A stretch of 64,000 nucleotides of DNA from Streptomyces fildesensis (GCF_016107395.1 NZ_JAAIKO010000031.1:33966-97965); one strand, 5' to 3'; shown: positions 25,878 to 34,830, numbered from the stretch's first letter. A program made the numbers and translations. Notes: generated by a model not told the origin, from the letters alone.

Positions 25878-27662
25878 ATGAGTGATGTCACGGCTGCCAT
25901 GCCGGAATGGGAAAAGCGGTTCCGGGCGCCTCGGGTGGGGCTGCCCGAGTGGGCGGAGGACGCGCCGCAGCGCTGCCTCTTCGTGTCGAACGCCACCGGC
26001 ACGTACGAGCTGTACGCCTGGGACCGGACCACCGGCGAACGCCGCCAGGCCACGGACCGGCCGAACGGGACGACGGAGGGCACGCTGTCCCGCGACGGCG
26101 AGTGGGTGTGGTGGTTCTCGGACACCGACGGGGACGAGTTCGGGGTGTGGATGCGCCAGCCGTTCGGCGGCGGCGAGGACGAGCCGGCCACGCCGGGACT
26201 CGACGCCTCGTACCCGGCCGGGCTGGCGCTCGGCGCGGACGGCACCGTCGTGATCGGCCGGTCGACGGACGACGAGGGCACGTCCGTCCACGTCGTGCGG
26301 CCGGGCGCCGCACCGGTCGAGATCTACCGGCACGCGGAGTCGGCCGGCGTCGGCGACCTGTCGGAGGACGGCACGCTGCTCGTCATCGAGCACACCGAGC
26401 ACGGCGACGCGATGCACGGCGCGCTGCGCGTGGTGCGGCTCGACGGCTCGACCGTCGCCGAGCTGGACGACTCCCGCGGCGGCACCGAGGAACTCGGTCT
26501 CGACTGCCTGGGCTTCGCTCCCGTGGCCGGGGACACCCGGCTGCTCGTCAGGCACCAGCGCGCCGGGCGCTGGCTGCCGATGGTGTGGGACGTGACGACC
26601 GGCGAGGAGACCGCGCTGGCGATCGACCTGCCGGGCGATGTCTCCGCCGAGTGGTATCCGGACGGTTCGGCGCTGCTCGTCGTGCACTCGTACCAGGCGC
26701 GCAGCGAGATGTTCCGCTACGACCTGGCCGCCGGTGCGCTGCTCCGGCTGGAGACCCCGCAGGGAACGGTGAGCAACGCCACCGCGCGCCCCGACGGGTC
26801 CGTGGAGTACCTGTGGTCGTCGGCGCAGCTGCCGCCGGTCGTGCGGTCCACGACGGGCGGGATCGTGCTGGAGGCGCCGGGGCTGAAGGCCCCGGACTCC
26901 GTGCCGGTCGAGGACGTGTGGGTGGACGGCCCCGGCGGGCCGGTGCACGCCCTCGTCCAGAAGCCCGAGGGCGACGGGCCCTTCCCGACGGTCTTCGAGG
27001 TGCACGGCGGCCCCGCCTGGCACGACTCCGACGCCTTCGCGGCCGGGCCCGCGGCCTGGGTCGACCACGGCTTCGCCGTCGTACGGCTCAACTACCGCGG
27101 CTCCACCGGCTACGGGCGCGAGTGGACGGACGCGCTCAAGCACCGCGTCGGGCTGATCGAGCTGGAGGACGTCGCGGCGGTCCGCGAGTGGGCCGTCGGC
27201 TCGGGGCTGGCCGATCCGGCGAAGCTGGTGCTCTCCGGCGGCTCGTGGGGCGGCTATCTGACGCTGCTGGGGCTCGGCACCCAGCCCACCGCCTGGACGG
27301 CGGGGCTCGCGGCGGTCCCGGTGGCCGACTACGTCGCCTCGTACACCGACGAGATGGAGGCGCTGAAGTCCCTGGACCGCACGCTCTTCGGCGGCTCGCC
27401 CGCCGAGGTTCCTGAGCGGTACGAGGCCTCGTCGCCGATCACGTACGTCGAGCGGGTGACCGCGCCGGTGTACCTCTCGGCGGGCATGAACGACCCGCGG
27501 TGCCCGATCCGGCAGATCGACAACTATGTCGAGCGGCTGGTGTCGCTGGGGAAGGTGCACGAGGTGTACCGGTACGACGCGGGGCACGGTTCGCTCGTCG
27601 TCGAGGAGCGGATCAAGCAGGTCCGCCTGGAGCTGGCCTTCGCGATGAAGCACGCGCTCTGA
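25878..27662 (+). CDS. S9-family prolyl oligopeptidase-like serine peptidase
   Basis: A 594-aa cytosolic peptidase. Residues 20-330 are WD40-like beta-propeller repeats (for example TYELYAWDRTTGERRQAT and RSEMFRYDLAAGALL). Residues 345-594 form an alpha/beta hydrolase domain with the oxyanion segment VFEVHGGPAWHD, the nucleophile in LSGGSWGGYL, the acid in GMNDPRCP and the histidine in DAGHGS. It probably cleaves short peptides or acyl-amino acids. No signal peptide is present. The ATG has GGAGG five bases upstream and is divergent from the methyltransferase. Confidence 0.93.
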   Translation: MSDVTAAMPEWEKRFRAPRVGLPEWAEDAPQRCLFVSNATGTYELYAWDRTTGERRQATDRPNGTTEGTLSRDGEWVWWFSDTDGDEFGVWMRQPFGGGEDEPATPGLDASYPAGLALGADGTVVIGRSTDDEGTSVHVVRPGAAPVEIYRHAESAGVGDLSEDGTLLVIEHTEHGDAMHGALRVVRLDGSTVAELDDSRGGTEELGLDCLGFAPVAGDTRLLVRHQRAGRWLPMVWDVTTGEETALAIDLPGDVSAEWYPDGSALLVVHSYQARSEMFRYDLAAGALLRLETPQGTVSNATARPDGSVEYLWSSAQLPPVVRSTTGGIVLEAPGLKAPDSVPVEDVWVDGPGGPVHALVQKPEGDGPFPTVFEVHGGPAWHDSDAFAAGPAAWVDHGFAVVRLNYRGSTGYGREWTDALKHRVGLIELEDVAAVREWAVGSGLADPAKLVLSGGSWGGYLTLLGLGTQPTAWTAGLAAVPVADYVASYTDEMEALKSLDRTLFGGSPAEVPERYEASSPITYVERVTAPVYLSAGMNDPRCPIRQIDNYVERLVSLGKVHEVYRYDAGHGSLVVEERIKQVRLELAFAMKHAL

Positions 27663-27674
27663 CCGGGTGGGTCC

Positions 27675-28547
27675 TCAGTCGCCGGGCAGGGCTTCTTCCA
27701 GCTTGCCCGGCGCCGCCGCGTTCTCAGCATTCTCAGGGTTCTCAGCGGCCGGGTCCTGGTCCGGGATGAGGCCCAGCGCGGTGTCCTCGCGGAGTTCCGC
27801 CTCGCGGCGGACCAGCCGGAACCACATGAAGACCACGAAGCCGGCGAAGACGAACCACTCGCCGGTGTAGCCCAGGTTCTGGAAGGCCTTGAGGTCGAGC
27901 CCGGTGTTGCTGGGGGCCGCCGGGGGCACCGGCTCGAGCGGGGCGGTGGCGTCGGTGACCGTGATCCAACCGCTGTAGACCTCGTACGGCAGCACGTTGA
28001 CGAGCGACGCGGCACTGATCATCCCGAGCTGGCCCTGCGGCAGTCCGCCGGCGGACTGGACGCCCTGGGTGCCGGTGTTCTCGGGGGGCTGCAGGGCGCC
28101 GGAGACGGTGATGTCGCCCGCGGGCGCCGCCGGGATGGCGGCGGGCGTCGCGGACGAGGCCTCGCCGGGCAGCCAGCCGCGGACGACGGGCAGCGCCGCG
28201 CCGCCCGCCGTACGCAGCGGGGTGAGCACGTAGTAGCCGGTGCGGTCGCCGAGGTCACGGCCGGGGACCAGGAGCTGGTGGCCGGTGTCGTAGCGGCCGG
28301 TCGCGGTGACCGTGCGGCCGGTGGTGTCCTGGGTGACCTGCGCCTTGGTGTCCGGGAGGACGGTGGCCAGCGGGACCGGGGCGGCGGACGCGGCGGCCTT
28401 CGGGGCCTGCTCGGCCACGTGGTGGCTGTTCATCCGGTCCTCGAAGCGGCTCAGCTGCCAACTGCCCATGAAGACGCAGAACGGCACGGCGAGCACGACG
28501 AAGAGGTGGACTCCCAGCCAGCGCGGGGTCAGCAGAAACCGGTACAC
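27675..28547 (-). CDS. SURF1-family cytochrome oxidase assembly protein
   Basis: A 290-aa membrane protein with the SURF1 plan. A first helix at about 11-29 leads to the GSWQLSRFEDR motif, an external domain with GRTVTATGRYDTGHQLLVPGR and PVVRGWLPG follows, and a second helix lies near 238-256 (EWFVFAGFVVFMWFRLVRRE). It helps assemble heme in cytochrome c oxidase. The acidic cytoplasmic tail is lineage-specific. The GTG start at 28547 has no clear Shine-Dalgarno. The S9 peptidase gene is convergent 12 bases away, and no terminator is obvious in the gap. Confidence 0.92.
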   Translation of the reverse strand: MYRFLLTPRWLGVHLFVVLAVPFCVFMGSWQLSRFEDRMNSHHVAEQAPKAAASAAPVPLATVLPDTKAQVTQDTTGRTVTATGRYDTGHQLLVPGRDLGDRTGYYVLTPLRTAGGAALPVVRGWLPGEASSATPAAIPAAPAGDITVSGALQPPENTGTQGVQSAGGLPQGQLGMISAASLVNVLPYEVYSGWITVTDATAPLEPVPPAAPSNTGLDLKAFQNLGYTGEWFVFAGFVVFMWFRLVRREAELREDTALGLIPDQDPAAENPENAENAAAPGKLEEALPGD

Positions 28548-28632
28548 GCCTCAACGGTACGGGGAGCGGGGCCGGCCGACGCCACCGGGCCCGCGGCCCG
28601 GCACTCCGCGGCCCTCCCGCGCCACGCCTCGC

Positions 28633-29904
28633 CTACTGAGGTGTGAGGGCCGTCGTCTTGTAGATCGTCCCGGCGCACGCGTCGGGGATCGTCGTGTCGG
28701 CCACGGCCGGCGCCCCCGCCTCCGGGGTGTGGCTGACCTCGACGCTCGCCGGGCCGGGCGTCGGCGGTACATCGGCCGCTGCCGGGGTGTTGTTCGAGGC
28801 ACTGGTGCCGTTGTTGCCGCTGCTGGTGCTGCCGCCGGTGGTCGGGGTGGGCGTCGGAGTGGGCGGCGCCGGGCAGCCGTTGGGACCTGCCGCGTCCGGC
28901 ACCCAGGCGAACCGGACCTCGTACGTGTCGCCCGGCTGGAGGAGCAGCGGGGCGGCCGCCACATCCGGCAGTCCGGTGGCCGGATCGCCCGGCGTGTGGT
29001 CCAGCACCTGGATCTTCGACGCGTCGGCGCTGCCCTGGGCGATCACGGTGACGGCGCCGCCGCCCTTGACCGTGCAGCCCTGCGCGGAGACGTTCGCGAC
29101 CCGGAACCAGCCGTACACGTTGCCCTTGGCGTCCGGGGCACCGGTCTTGCTCGCGCCGCTGCCGAGCTGGGAGCGGTCGCAGGCCGGGGCGGTGCGGCCG
29201 GCCGAGCCGGTGGGCGTCGGGGCGACCGTGGCACCGTGCTCGTTCGTGGGTGTGGGGGTCGGCGACGGTGTCACCGACGGGGCGGGCTCGCTGCCGGCGC
29301 TGGTCCCGGTGTCGGCCGGACCGCCCGAGTCGTCCTGGCTGCTCTCCCCCGTGCCACCGGTGTCCTGCCGCGGCTCGTTGGGGCTGGAGGCGCCGGCCGC
29401 GGTGGTGTCCTGCTGGTCCGCGGTGTTCGCGACATGCAGCAGGGCCGGCACGGCGGTACACGCCAGCAGGAACGCGGCGGCGGCGCCGGCCACGGCCTGG
29501 CGGCGGCGCGTCCGGCGGGCCGGTACGGCGTGCCGCAGGTGGTCGAGCGCGTCGGGTGCGGGCTTGAGGCCCTTCACCGCGTCCTGCATCAGCCGGCGCA
29601 GCGCCAGCTCGTCGAAGCTCGCCCCTGCACCAGGCGGAGTCGCTCCGGACCCGGGCGGAGTCGCCCCGGCCCCAGGCGGAGTCGCCCCGGCCCCAGGCGC
29701 AGTTGTCCCGGCCCCAGGCGCAGTTGTCCCGGCCCCGGGCAAGGTCATCCCGCCTTCAGCAGGGCTGGTTCTCGCTCCCAAGGGGCTTGATCCCGCCCCC
29801 TGAGGGCCGGTTCCGGTGGGCGCTGCGTTGCGCTCGTCGTTCAGTTCTTCGGGAAATTCGCGGTTCTCTGGATCCATGCCACGTGAGTCGTAGGGGGTGG
29901 TCAT
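28633..29904 (-). CDS. Single-TM extracytoplasmic protein linked to a sigma factor
   Basis: A 423-aa protein that I do not recognise as a named family. The cytoplasmic part (1-130) includes six 7-residue repeats of the type PGAGTTA and a helical segment LALRRLMQDAVKGLKPAPDALDHLRHAV. A basic RRTRRRQ cluster precedes one TM helix (about 136-156). The exterior is Ser/Thr/Pro/Asp-rich, followed by a beta-rich domain with three cysteines and a TPTPTPT linker. Its ATG overlaps the stop of the sigma factor gene (ATGA), so it is probably that factor's membrane partner or regulator. It lacks the zinc anti-sigma HxxxCxxC motif. Confidence 0.75.
   Translation of the reverse strand: MTTPYDSRGMDPENREFPEELNDERNAAPTGTGPQGAGSSPLGARTSPAEGGMTLPGAGTTAPGAGTTAPGAGATPPGAGATPPGSGATPPGAGASFDELALRRLMQDAVKGLKPAPDALDHLRHAVPARRTRRRQAVAGAAAAFLLACTAVPALLHVANTADQQDTTAAGASSPNEPRQDTGGTGESSQDDSGGPADTGTSAGSEPAPSVTPSPTPTPTNEHGATVAPTPTGSAGRTAPACDRSQLGSGASKTGAPDAKGNVYGWFRVANVSAQGCTVKGGGAVTVIAQGSADASKIQVLDHTPGDPATGLPDVAAAPLLLQPGDTYEVRFAWVPDAAGPNGCPAPPTPTPTPTTGGSTSSGNNGTSASNNTPAAADVPPTPGPASVEVSHTPEAGAPAVADTTIPDACAGTIYKTTALTPQ
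29627..29745. repeat. 21-bp coding tandem repeat
   Basis: Five to six units encode PGAGTTA/PGAGATP in the sigma-associated membrane protein. The copies are 80-100% alike, so copy number is likely variable between strains. Confidence 0.8.
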
Positions 29905-30578
29905 ACGGTCGCCTCCATCGCGATGCGAAGCGCCGCGAGGCCACGGGAACCGTATGCCTTCACCGAGCCCAGGGAAATTCCGAGCGTTTCGGCGACCTGT
30001 GCCTCGGTCATGTCGGCAAAGTAGCGCAGCACGAGGACTTCGCGCTGACGGCGCTGGAGGGACCGCATGGCGGTCTTGAGCTGGTCGCGCTCCAGGATCT
30101 CGTAGGCGCCCTCTTCCGCACTCGCCATGTCGGGCATGGGCTTGGAGAGGAGCTTGAGGCCCAGGATGCGCCGCCGGAGCGCCGACCGGGAGAGATTGAC
30201 CACCGTCTGCCGCAGGTAGGCGAGGGTCTTCTCGGGGTCACGGACGCGGCTGCGCGCGGAGTGGACGCGGATGAAGGCCTCCTGGACGACGTCCTCGCAG
30301 GAGGCCGTGTCGTCCAGCAGCAGCGCGGCGAGGCCGAGCAGCGACCGGTAGTGGGCACTGTAGGTCTCGGTCAGGTGGTCGACCGTGGTGCCGACGGTCA
30401 TCGTGGCGTCAGCACCCAGCTCGGACGGCACGCGCACGATCGGCCAGGGCGCTATCACGGGCATCCCGCCGGGAGTGCGTGCCCTGCCGGACGTACGGCC
30501 GGGCGTACGCGGGCGCGGCACGCGTGTCGGAGCGCCGCCCCGCCCAAGTGCCGTCTCGATACCCAGTGCCTCTGCCAC
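29901..30578 (-). CDS. ECF-like RNA polymerase sigma factor
   Basis: A 225-aa sigma-70-family factor. Region 2 is YSAHYRSLLGLAALLLDDTASCEDVVQEAFIRVH and region 4 is QRREVLVLRYFADMTEAQVAETLGISLGSVKAYGSRG. The helices are of the SigE/ECF subgroup common in actinobacteria. The first 60 residues are Arg/Gly/Pro-rich and not part of the sigma fold, so the true start could be the ATG at 30464 or 30401 rather than the GTG at 30578; none has a strong ribosome-binding site. It is followed with ATGA overlap by a membrane protein gene. The target promoters are unknown. Confidence 0.88.
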   Translation of the reverse strand: MAEALGIETALGRGGAPTRVPRPRTPGRTSGRARTPGGMPVIAPWPIVRVPSELGADATMTVGTTVDHLTETYSAHYRSLLGLAALLLDDTASCEDVVQEAFIRVHSARSRVRDPEKTLAYLRQTVVNLSRSALRRRILGLKLLSKPMPDMASAEEGAYEILERDQLKTAMRSLQRRQREVLVLRYFADMTEAQVAETLGISLGSVKAYGSRGLAALRIAMEATV

Positions 30579-30856
30579 GACTGTTGGACACGCGTCCCCC
30601 CGTCAGGGTTGTACGCGCAAGGCGTCGCCTTTGATGTGGCGCCGAATATCCCCATGCGTACCAACCTCTTCCCCAATGCGCCCATTTGCCCAGGCACGAA
30701 CTGTGCCTGCCCAATACCCCCCGGCACGCAGCACATTAGGGCAGTGCGCTGACACAAAGACGCTCCCCGTCTACTGCCGGTTGCAGCGGTCAGGGAGCGA
30801 ATTGTCCATTGGTGCGCGACCCACTTCAAGTGGTCCAGACCAAGGAGTGGATCACA

Positions 30857-31918
30857 TCATGCGTGCGAAGCGACGAACTCGGCCGCCACGACTTCGGCAA
30901 TTTGTGCAGTGTTCAGGGCGGCGCCCTTGCGCAGGTTGTCCCCGCACACGAAGAGTTCGAGCGCGTTCGGATCGTCCATGGAGCGGCGTACCCGGCCGAC
31001 CCAGGTCGGGTCGGTGCCCACCACATCGGCAGGGGTCGGGAACTCGCCCTCGGCGGGATTGTCGGTCACGACGACCCCGGGAGCGCTCCGCAGGATCTCG
31101 TGCGCCTTCTCCACGGTCACCTCGTTCTCGAACCGCGCGTGCACCGACAGCGAGTGCGTCGTGATGACCGGCACCCGTACGCAGGTCGCGGTGACCCGCA
31201 GCTCCGGCAGGCCCAGGATCTTCCGTGACTCGTCCCGGACCTTGAGCTCCTCCGAGGACCAGCCGTCCTCCCGCAGCGAGCCGGCCCACGGCACCACGTT
31301 GAGCGCGAGCGGCGCCGGGAAGGGACCGAAGTCGCCGACCGTGCGCCGTACATCGCCCGGCTGGGTACCAAGGTGGGTGCCGGCGACCTTGGACAGCTGG
31401 TCGCGGAGGGTGTCCACGCCGGACTGGCCCGCGCCGGAAGCCGCCTGGTACGAGGAGATGATCAGCTCGCTGAGCCCGAACTCGGCGTGCAGCGCGCCGA
31501 TCGCCACGATCATCGACAGCGTCGTGCAGTTGGGGTTGGCGATGATGCCGCGCGGGCGCATCCGCACCGCGTGCGCGTTCACCTCCGGCACCACCAGCGG
31601 GACATCGGGGTCCATCCGGAAGGCTCCGGAGTTGTCCACGACGACCGCGCCCTTGGCGGCGGCGACCGACGCCCACTGCGCGGACACCTCGTCCGGGACG
31701 TCGAACATCGCGACGTCGACGCCCTCGAACGCCTCCTCGCTGAGCACGACGACCTCGGTCTCCACACCGCGCACCACGAGGCGGCGGCCGGCCGACCGCG
31801 CGGACGCGACCAGCCGGATCTCGCCCCACACGTCCTGCCGGGTGGAGAGCAGCTCCAGCATCACCGTGCCGACCGCGCCCGTCGCACCGACGACGGCCAG
31901 GGTCGGCTTACGGTTCAT
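30857..31918 (-). CDS. asd: Aspartate-semialdehyde dehydrogenase
   Basis: This enzyme reduces aspartyl phosphate to aspartate semialdehyde with NADPH, feeding lysine/diaminopimelate, threonine and methionine synthesis. The 353-aa protein has GATGAVGTVMLELL (11-24), the catalytic cysteine in NPNCTT, the substrate motif SSYQAASGAGQSG and the proton-relay histidine in ITTHSLSVHARFE. It begins with a 4-base overlap (ATGA-type) with the ask stop, forming the classic ask-asd operon. Confidence 0.97.
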   Translation of the reverse strand: MNRKPTLAVVGATGAVGTVMLELLSTRQDVWGEIRLVASARSAGRRLVVRGVETEVVVLSEEAFEGVDVAMFDVPDEVSAQWASVAAAKGAVVVDNSGAFRMDPDVPLVVPEVNAHAVRMRPRGIIANPNCTTLSMIVAIGALHAEFGLSELIISSYQAASGAGQSGVDTLRDQLSKVAGTHLGTQPGDVRRTVGDFGPFPAPLALNVVPWAGSLREDGWSSEELKVRDESRKILGLPELRVTATCVRVPVITTHSLSVHARFENEVTVEKAHEILRSAPGVVVTDNPAEGEFPTPADVVGTDPTWVGRVRRSMDDPNALELFVCGDNLRKGAALNTAQIAEVVAAEFVASHA

Positions 31919-32436
31919 CGGCCCGTACCGCCGTAGACGACAGCTTCATCACTTTCACTGTCGAGGCCGAACGCGGAGTGCACCGCCTGGACGGCCGGCT
32001 TCACGTCGTCGGCCCGGGTGACCACCGAGATGCGGATCTCCGACGTCGAGATCAGCTCGATGTTGACGCCGGCGTTCGACAGCGCCTCGAAGAAGGTCGC
32101 CGTGACGCCCGGGTTGGTCTTCATCCCCGCGCCGACCAGCGAGATCTTGCCGATCTGGTCGTCGTAGCGCAGCGAGTCGTACCCGATGCGGTCCTGCGAC
32201 CTGGTGAGCGCGTCCATCGCCTTGCGGCCCTCGGTCTTGGGGAGGGTGAAGGAGATGTCGGTGAGGCCGGTGGCCGCCGCCGACACGTTCTGGACGACCA
32301 TGTCGATGTTGACCTCGGCGTCCGCGATGGCACGGAAGATCGTCGCCGCCTCGCCCGGCTTGTCCGGCACCCCGACGACCGTGATCTTGGCCTCGGACGT
32401 GTCGTGCGAAACCCCGGAGATGATCGCCTGCTCCAT
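31915..32436 (-). CDS. Aspartokinase beta subunit (internal in-frame start)
   Basis: Inside ask, ATG at 32436 (MEQAIISGVSH) is preceded by a perfect AGGAGG with a 7-base spacer. It would make a 173-aa protein consisting only of the two ACT domains. Alpha2-beta2 aspartokinases with this overlapping arrangement are established in Bacillus and Corynebacterium, so a functional second product is likely. Confidence 0.8.
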   Translation of the reverse strand: MEQAIISGVSHDTSEAKITVVGVPDKPGEAATIFRAIADAEVNIDMVVQNVSAAATGLTDISFTLPKTEGRKAMDALTRSQDRIGYDSLRYDDQIGKISLVGAGMKTNPGVTATFFEALSNAGVNIELISTSEIRISVVTRADDVKPAVQAVHSAFGLDSESDEAVVYGGTGR

Positions 32437-33189
32437 CGGCTTGCCTCCTAGCGGTGCTTCGTTGCTCACCCAGGTCCCCGGCAGGCCGGAGAAGGACGAG
32501 CGGACGTGGATCGGAATGTTGTAACGACGGGCGTACTCGACACAGCGGTGCAGCAGCACCTTCGAACCGGAGCTGGCCAGTTCCAGCATGTCCTCGAAGG
32601 AGATCCAGTCCATCTTCTGGGCGCGCTTGACGACCCGCGGGTCGGCGGTGAAGACCCCGTCGACGTCCGTGTAGATCTCGCACACCTCGGCGGCGAGCGC
32701 GGCGGCCAGCGCCACCGCGGTCGTGTCGGAACCGCCGCGGCCCAGCGTGGTGATGTCCTTCTTGTCCTGGGACACGCCCTGGAAACCGGCCACGATCGCG
32801 ATGTTGCCCTCGTCGAGCGCGGTCCGGATACGGCCCGGCGTCACGTCGATGATCCGTGCCTTGTTGTGGACGGAGTCGGTGATGACCCCGGCCTGGCTGC
32901 CGGTGAACGACTGCGCCTCATGACCGAGGTTCTTGATCGCCATCGCCAGCAGCGCCATGGAGATCCGCTCTCCGGCGGTCAGCAGCATGTCGAACTCCCG
33001 GCCGGCGGGAATCGGCGACACCTGCTCGGCGAGATCGATCAGCTCGTCCGTCGTATCGCCCATCGCCGACACCACGACAACGACCTGATGGCCGTTCTTC
33101 TTGGTGTCCACGATTCGCCGGGCGACGCGCTTGATGCCTTCAGCATCGGCGACGGAGGAGCCTCCGTACTTCTGCACGACAAGGCCCAC
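31915..33189 (-). CDS. ask: Aspartokinase, alpha subunit
   Basis: A 424-aa aspartate kinase. The amino-acid-kinase domain (1-about 245) opens with VQKYGGSSVADAE, has the ATP segment SDTTAVALAAAL and YTDVDGVFTADPR, and is followed by two ACT domains (about 265-330 and 345-410: KITVVGVPDKPGEAATIF, KISLVGAGMKTNPG) that give lysine plus threonine feedback control in this class. It phosphorylates aspartate in the first step of the pathway. The gene also contains an internal start for a beta subunit. The GTG at 33189 follows CCCGAGGAGCGCAC. asd is coupled downstream. Confidence 0.96.
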   Translation of the reverse strand: MGLVVQKYGGSSVADAEGIKRVARRIVDTKKNGHQVVVVVSAMGDTTDELIDLAEQVSPIPAGREFDMLLTAGERISMALLAMAIKNLGHEAQSFTGSQAGVITDSVHNKARIIDVTPGRIRTALDEGNIAIVAGFQGVSQDKKDITTLGRGGSDTTAVALAAALAAEVCEIYTDVDGVFTADPRVVKRAQKMDWISFEDMLELASSGSKVLLHRCVEYARRYNIPIHVRSSFSGLPGTWVSNEAPLGGKPMEQAIISGVSHDTSEAKITVVGVPDKPGEAATIFRAIADAEVNIDMVVQNVSAAATGLTDISFTLPKTEGRKAMDALTRSQDRIGYDSLRYDDQIGKISLVGAGMKTNPGVTATFFEALSNAGVNIELISTSEIRISVVTRADDVKPAVQAVHSAFGLDSESDEAVVYGGTGR

Positions 33190-33498
33190 GTGCGCTCCTC
33201 GGGAAGGTCTGGTACTGCGGTCGGCTCAGTCTAACGAGCGGGCCGGGGCGGCCTCCGCGATACCGGATATTGAGACAGGTGGCCCACTCGGTGGGCCACC
33301 TGCCCAGGACGGAACGGAATAACCCCAGATCAGGCGCTGGATGCGTGACCGGAGGAAGATCGTCCGGATATCCGACGGTGGGGGTAGCGGGTGCGCGGCT
33401 ACGGCGTGTCAGCGAGTGACGGGTTGACCGGTTCAGCCGGTGGTGGGCCAGGGTTCGACGGGTGACGGGCCCGGGATCAGCCGGCGGCGGACCCGGGA
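33190..33498. other. Intergenic region ask / DUF5063 gene
   Basis: No gene is seen in these 309 bases. They contain a perfect 12-bp hairpin with a 3-base loop at 33276-33302 (CAGGTGGCCCAC / GTGGGCCACCTG), probably the terminator of the recR-DUF5063 transcript. Low-complexity GACGGGT/TCAGCCGG repeats follow, leading into a 22-bp tandem duplication. Confidence 0.6.
33276..33302 (-). terminator. Hairpin terminator after DUF5063 gene
   Basis: A perfect 12-bp stem with a TCG loop lies about 200 bases beyond the stop codon. Its distance makes a terminator role probable but not certain. Confidence 0.6.
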
Positions 33499-33513
33499 TC
33501 AGCCGGCGGCGGG
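33470..33513. repeat. 22-bp tandem duplication over the DUF5063 stop codon
   Basis: CCCGGGATCAGCCGGCGGCG plus two bases occurs at 33470-33491 and 33492-33513, differing only in the last base. The second copy contains the stop codon (33499-33501). Confidence 0.88.
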
Positions 33514-34221
33514 CTGGGCGCGGACGCCCAGCGGGGTGCCGAGCTCGGCCGCCATGACCTTGCCGGCCTCCTCGGCCAGCCGCTCCTCGTCGTCCGCCGA
33601 ATCGTCCGTGTCCAGGCCGTCCAGCTCGTCCAGCGGGCTGTCCAGCCGGACGTGAGCGACCAGGGACTGCAGCGCGCGCAGCGAGGCGCTGGCCGTCGGT
33701 CCCCAGTTCGACAGGTACGAGAACTGCCACCACCACAGCGCCTCGCTCACGCGGCCGGCGCGGAAGTGCGCGAGGCCGTGCGTGAGATCGGTCACCACGT
33801 CGGCCATATCGTCCGAAATCCGGCAGGCGACGGGCGTACTGCGCGGTACGTACGGGTCGAAGACCTCCGAGTAGACGTCGATCGGCTCCAGCAGCGCCGC
33901 GAGGTGCTGGCGCAGCTCGTCCGCGTCCGGCTCGGGGCCGATGTCCGGCTCGTAGCGCTCGTCCGGAACGATGTCCTCGTGCGCGCCGAGCCGGCCGCCG
34001 GCCAGCAGCAGCTGGGAGACCTCCAGCAGCAGGTACGGGACAGCGCTGTCCGGATCGTCGCCCTTGGCGACCTCGCGGACCGAGAGGATGAAACTCTCGA
34101 TCTGATCGCAGATCTGGACGGCGAAGTCGTCGGGCTCCTGGACGTTCGGATCGCCGAGGTCGCGTTCCGGAGAGCCCGGTGCGCCCTTCGAGTCCTGTGT
34201 GGTTACCGCGGTGTCAGACAT
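33499..34221 (-). CDS. DUF5063 protein
   Basis: A 240-aa acidic, largely helical cytosolic protein. Conserved parts are VQICDQIESFILSVREVAK, PYLLLEVSQLLLAGGRL, YSEVFDPYVPRSTPVAC and ALWWWQFSYLSNWGPTASASLRALQSLVA. I recall DUF5063 genes beside recR in streptomycetes. The function is unknown, and the neighbourhood suggests a link to replication or repair. The ATG at 34221 overlaps the recR stop by 8 bases, so the two are coupled; GGGAG lies 12 bases upstream. The stop codon lies in a tandem duplication. Confidence 0.85.
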   Translation of the reverse strand: MSDTAVTTQDSKGAPGSPERDLGDPNVQEPDDFAVQICDQIESFILSVREVAKGDDPDSAVPYLLLEVSQLLLAGGRLGAHEDIVPDERYEPDIGPEPDADELRQHLAALLEPIDVYSEVFDPYVPRSTPVACRISDDMADVVTDLTHGLAHFRAGRVSEALWWWQFSYLSNWGPTASASLRALQSLVAHVRLDSPLDELDGLDTDDSADDEERLAEEAGKVMAAELGTPLGVRAQPAAG

Positions 34222-34813
34222 CGAGCAGTCGTCTCCCTTCGAAGGCACGACCCAGCGTGACCTCGTCGGCATACTCCAGGTCTCCCCCCACGGGCAGACC
34301 ACTGGCCAGTCGCGTCACCTTCAGCCCCATGGGTTTCACCATGCGGGCCAGGTACGTAGCGGTCGCTTCACCTTCAAGGTTGGGATCCGTCGCCAGAATC
34401 AGCTCGGTGACGGTGCCGTCCGCGAGCCGCGTCAGCAGCTCCCGGATCCGTAGATCGTCCGGACCGACGCCCTCGATGGGGCTGATCGCGCCGCCCAGTA
34501 CGTGGTACCTGCCGCGGAACTCACGGGTGCGCTCGACCGCGACGACATCCTTGGGCTCCTCGACCACGCAGATCACCGCGAGATCGCGGCGCGGGTCACG
34601 GCAGACCCTGCACTGGTCGTCCTGCGCGACGTTCCCGCAGATGTTGCAGAACCGCACTTTGGCCTTGACCTCGGCCAGTACGTGCGCGAGGCGCCGCACA
34701 TCGGCCGGATCCGCCTGCAGGATGTGGAAGGCGATCCGCTGCGCGCTCTTGGGACCCACGCCGGGCAGCCTGCCCAGTTCGTCGATGAGGTCCTGAACCA
34801 CGCCTTCGTACAC
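34214..34813 (-). CDS. recR: Recombination mediator RecR
   Basis: A 199-aa RecFOR-pathway protein that loads RecA at gaps. The HhH motif is LPGVGPKSAQRIAFHIL (16-32), the zinc finger is C56-C59-C68-C71, and the Toprim domain (about 78-175) has VVEEPKDVVAVE and LATDPNLEGEATA. The C-terminus RLASGLPVGGDLEYADEVTLGRAFEGR is typical. It lies 17 bases after ybaB and overlaps the DUF5063 gene. The ybaB-recR order is widely conserved, usually after dnaX as here. Confidence 0.97.
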   Translation of the reverse strand: MYEGVVQDLIDELGRLPGVGPKSAQRIAFHILQADPADVRRLAHVLAEVKAKVRFCNICGNVAQDDQCRVCRDPRRDLAVICVVEEPKDVVAVERTREFRGRYHVLGGAISPIEGVGPDDLRIRELLTRLADGTVTELILATDPNLEGEATATYLARMVKPMGLKVTRLASGLPVGGDLEYADEVTLGRAFEGRRLLDV

Positions 34814-34830
34814 GGGGCGCCTTCTTTACG

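Noticed and set aside
24930..27653. A 907-residue minus-strand frame continuing upstream of the methyltransferase
   Set aside because: Only the last 297 residues are methyltransferase; the rest is the antisense frame of the S9 peptidase.
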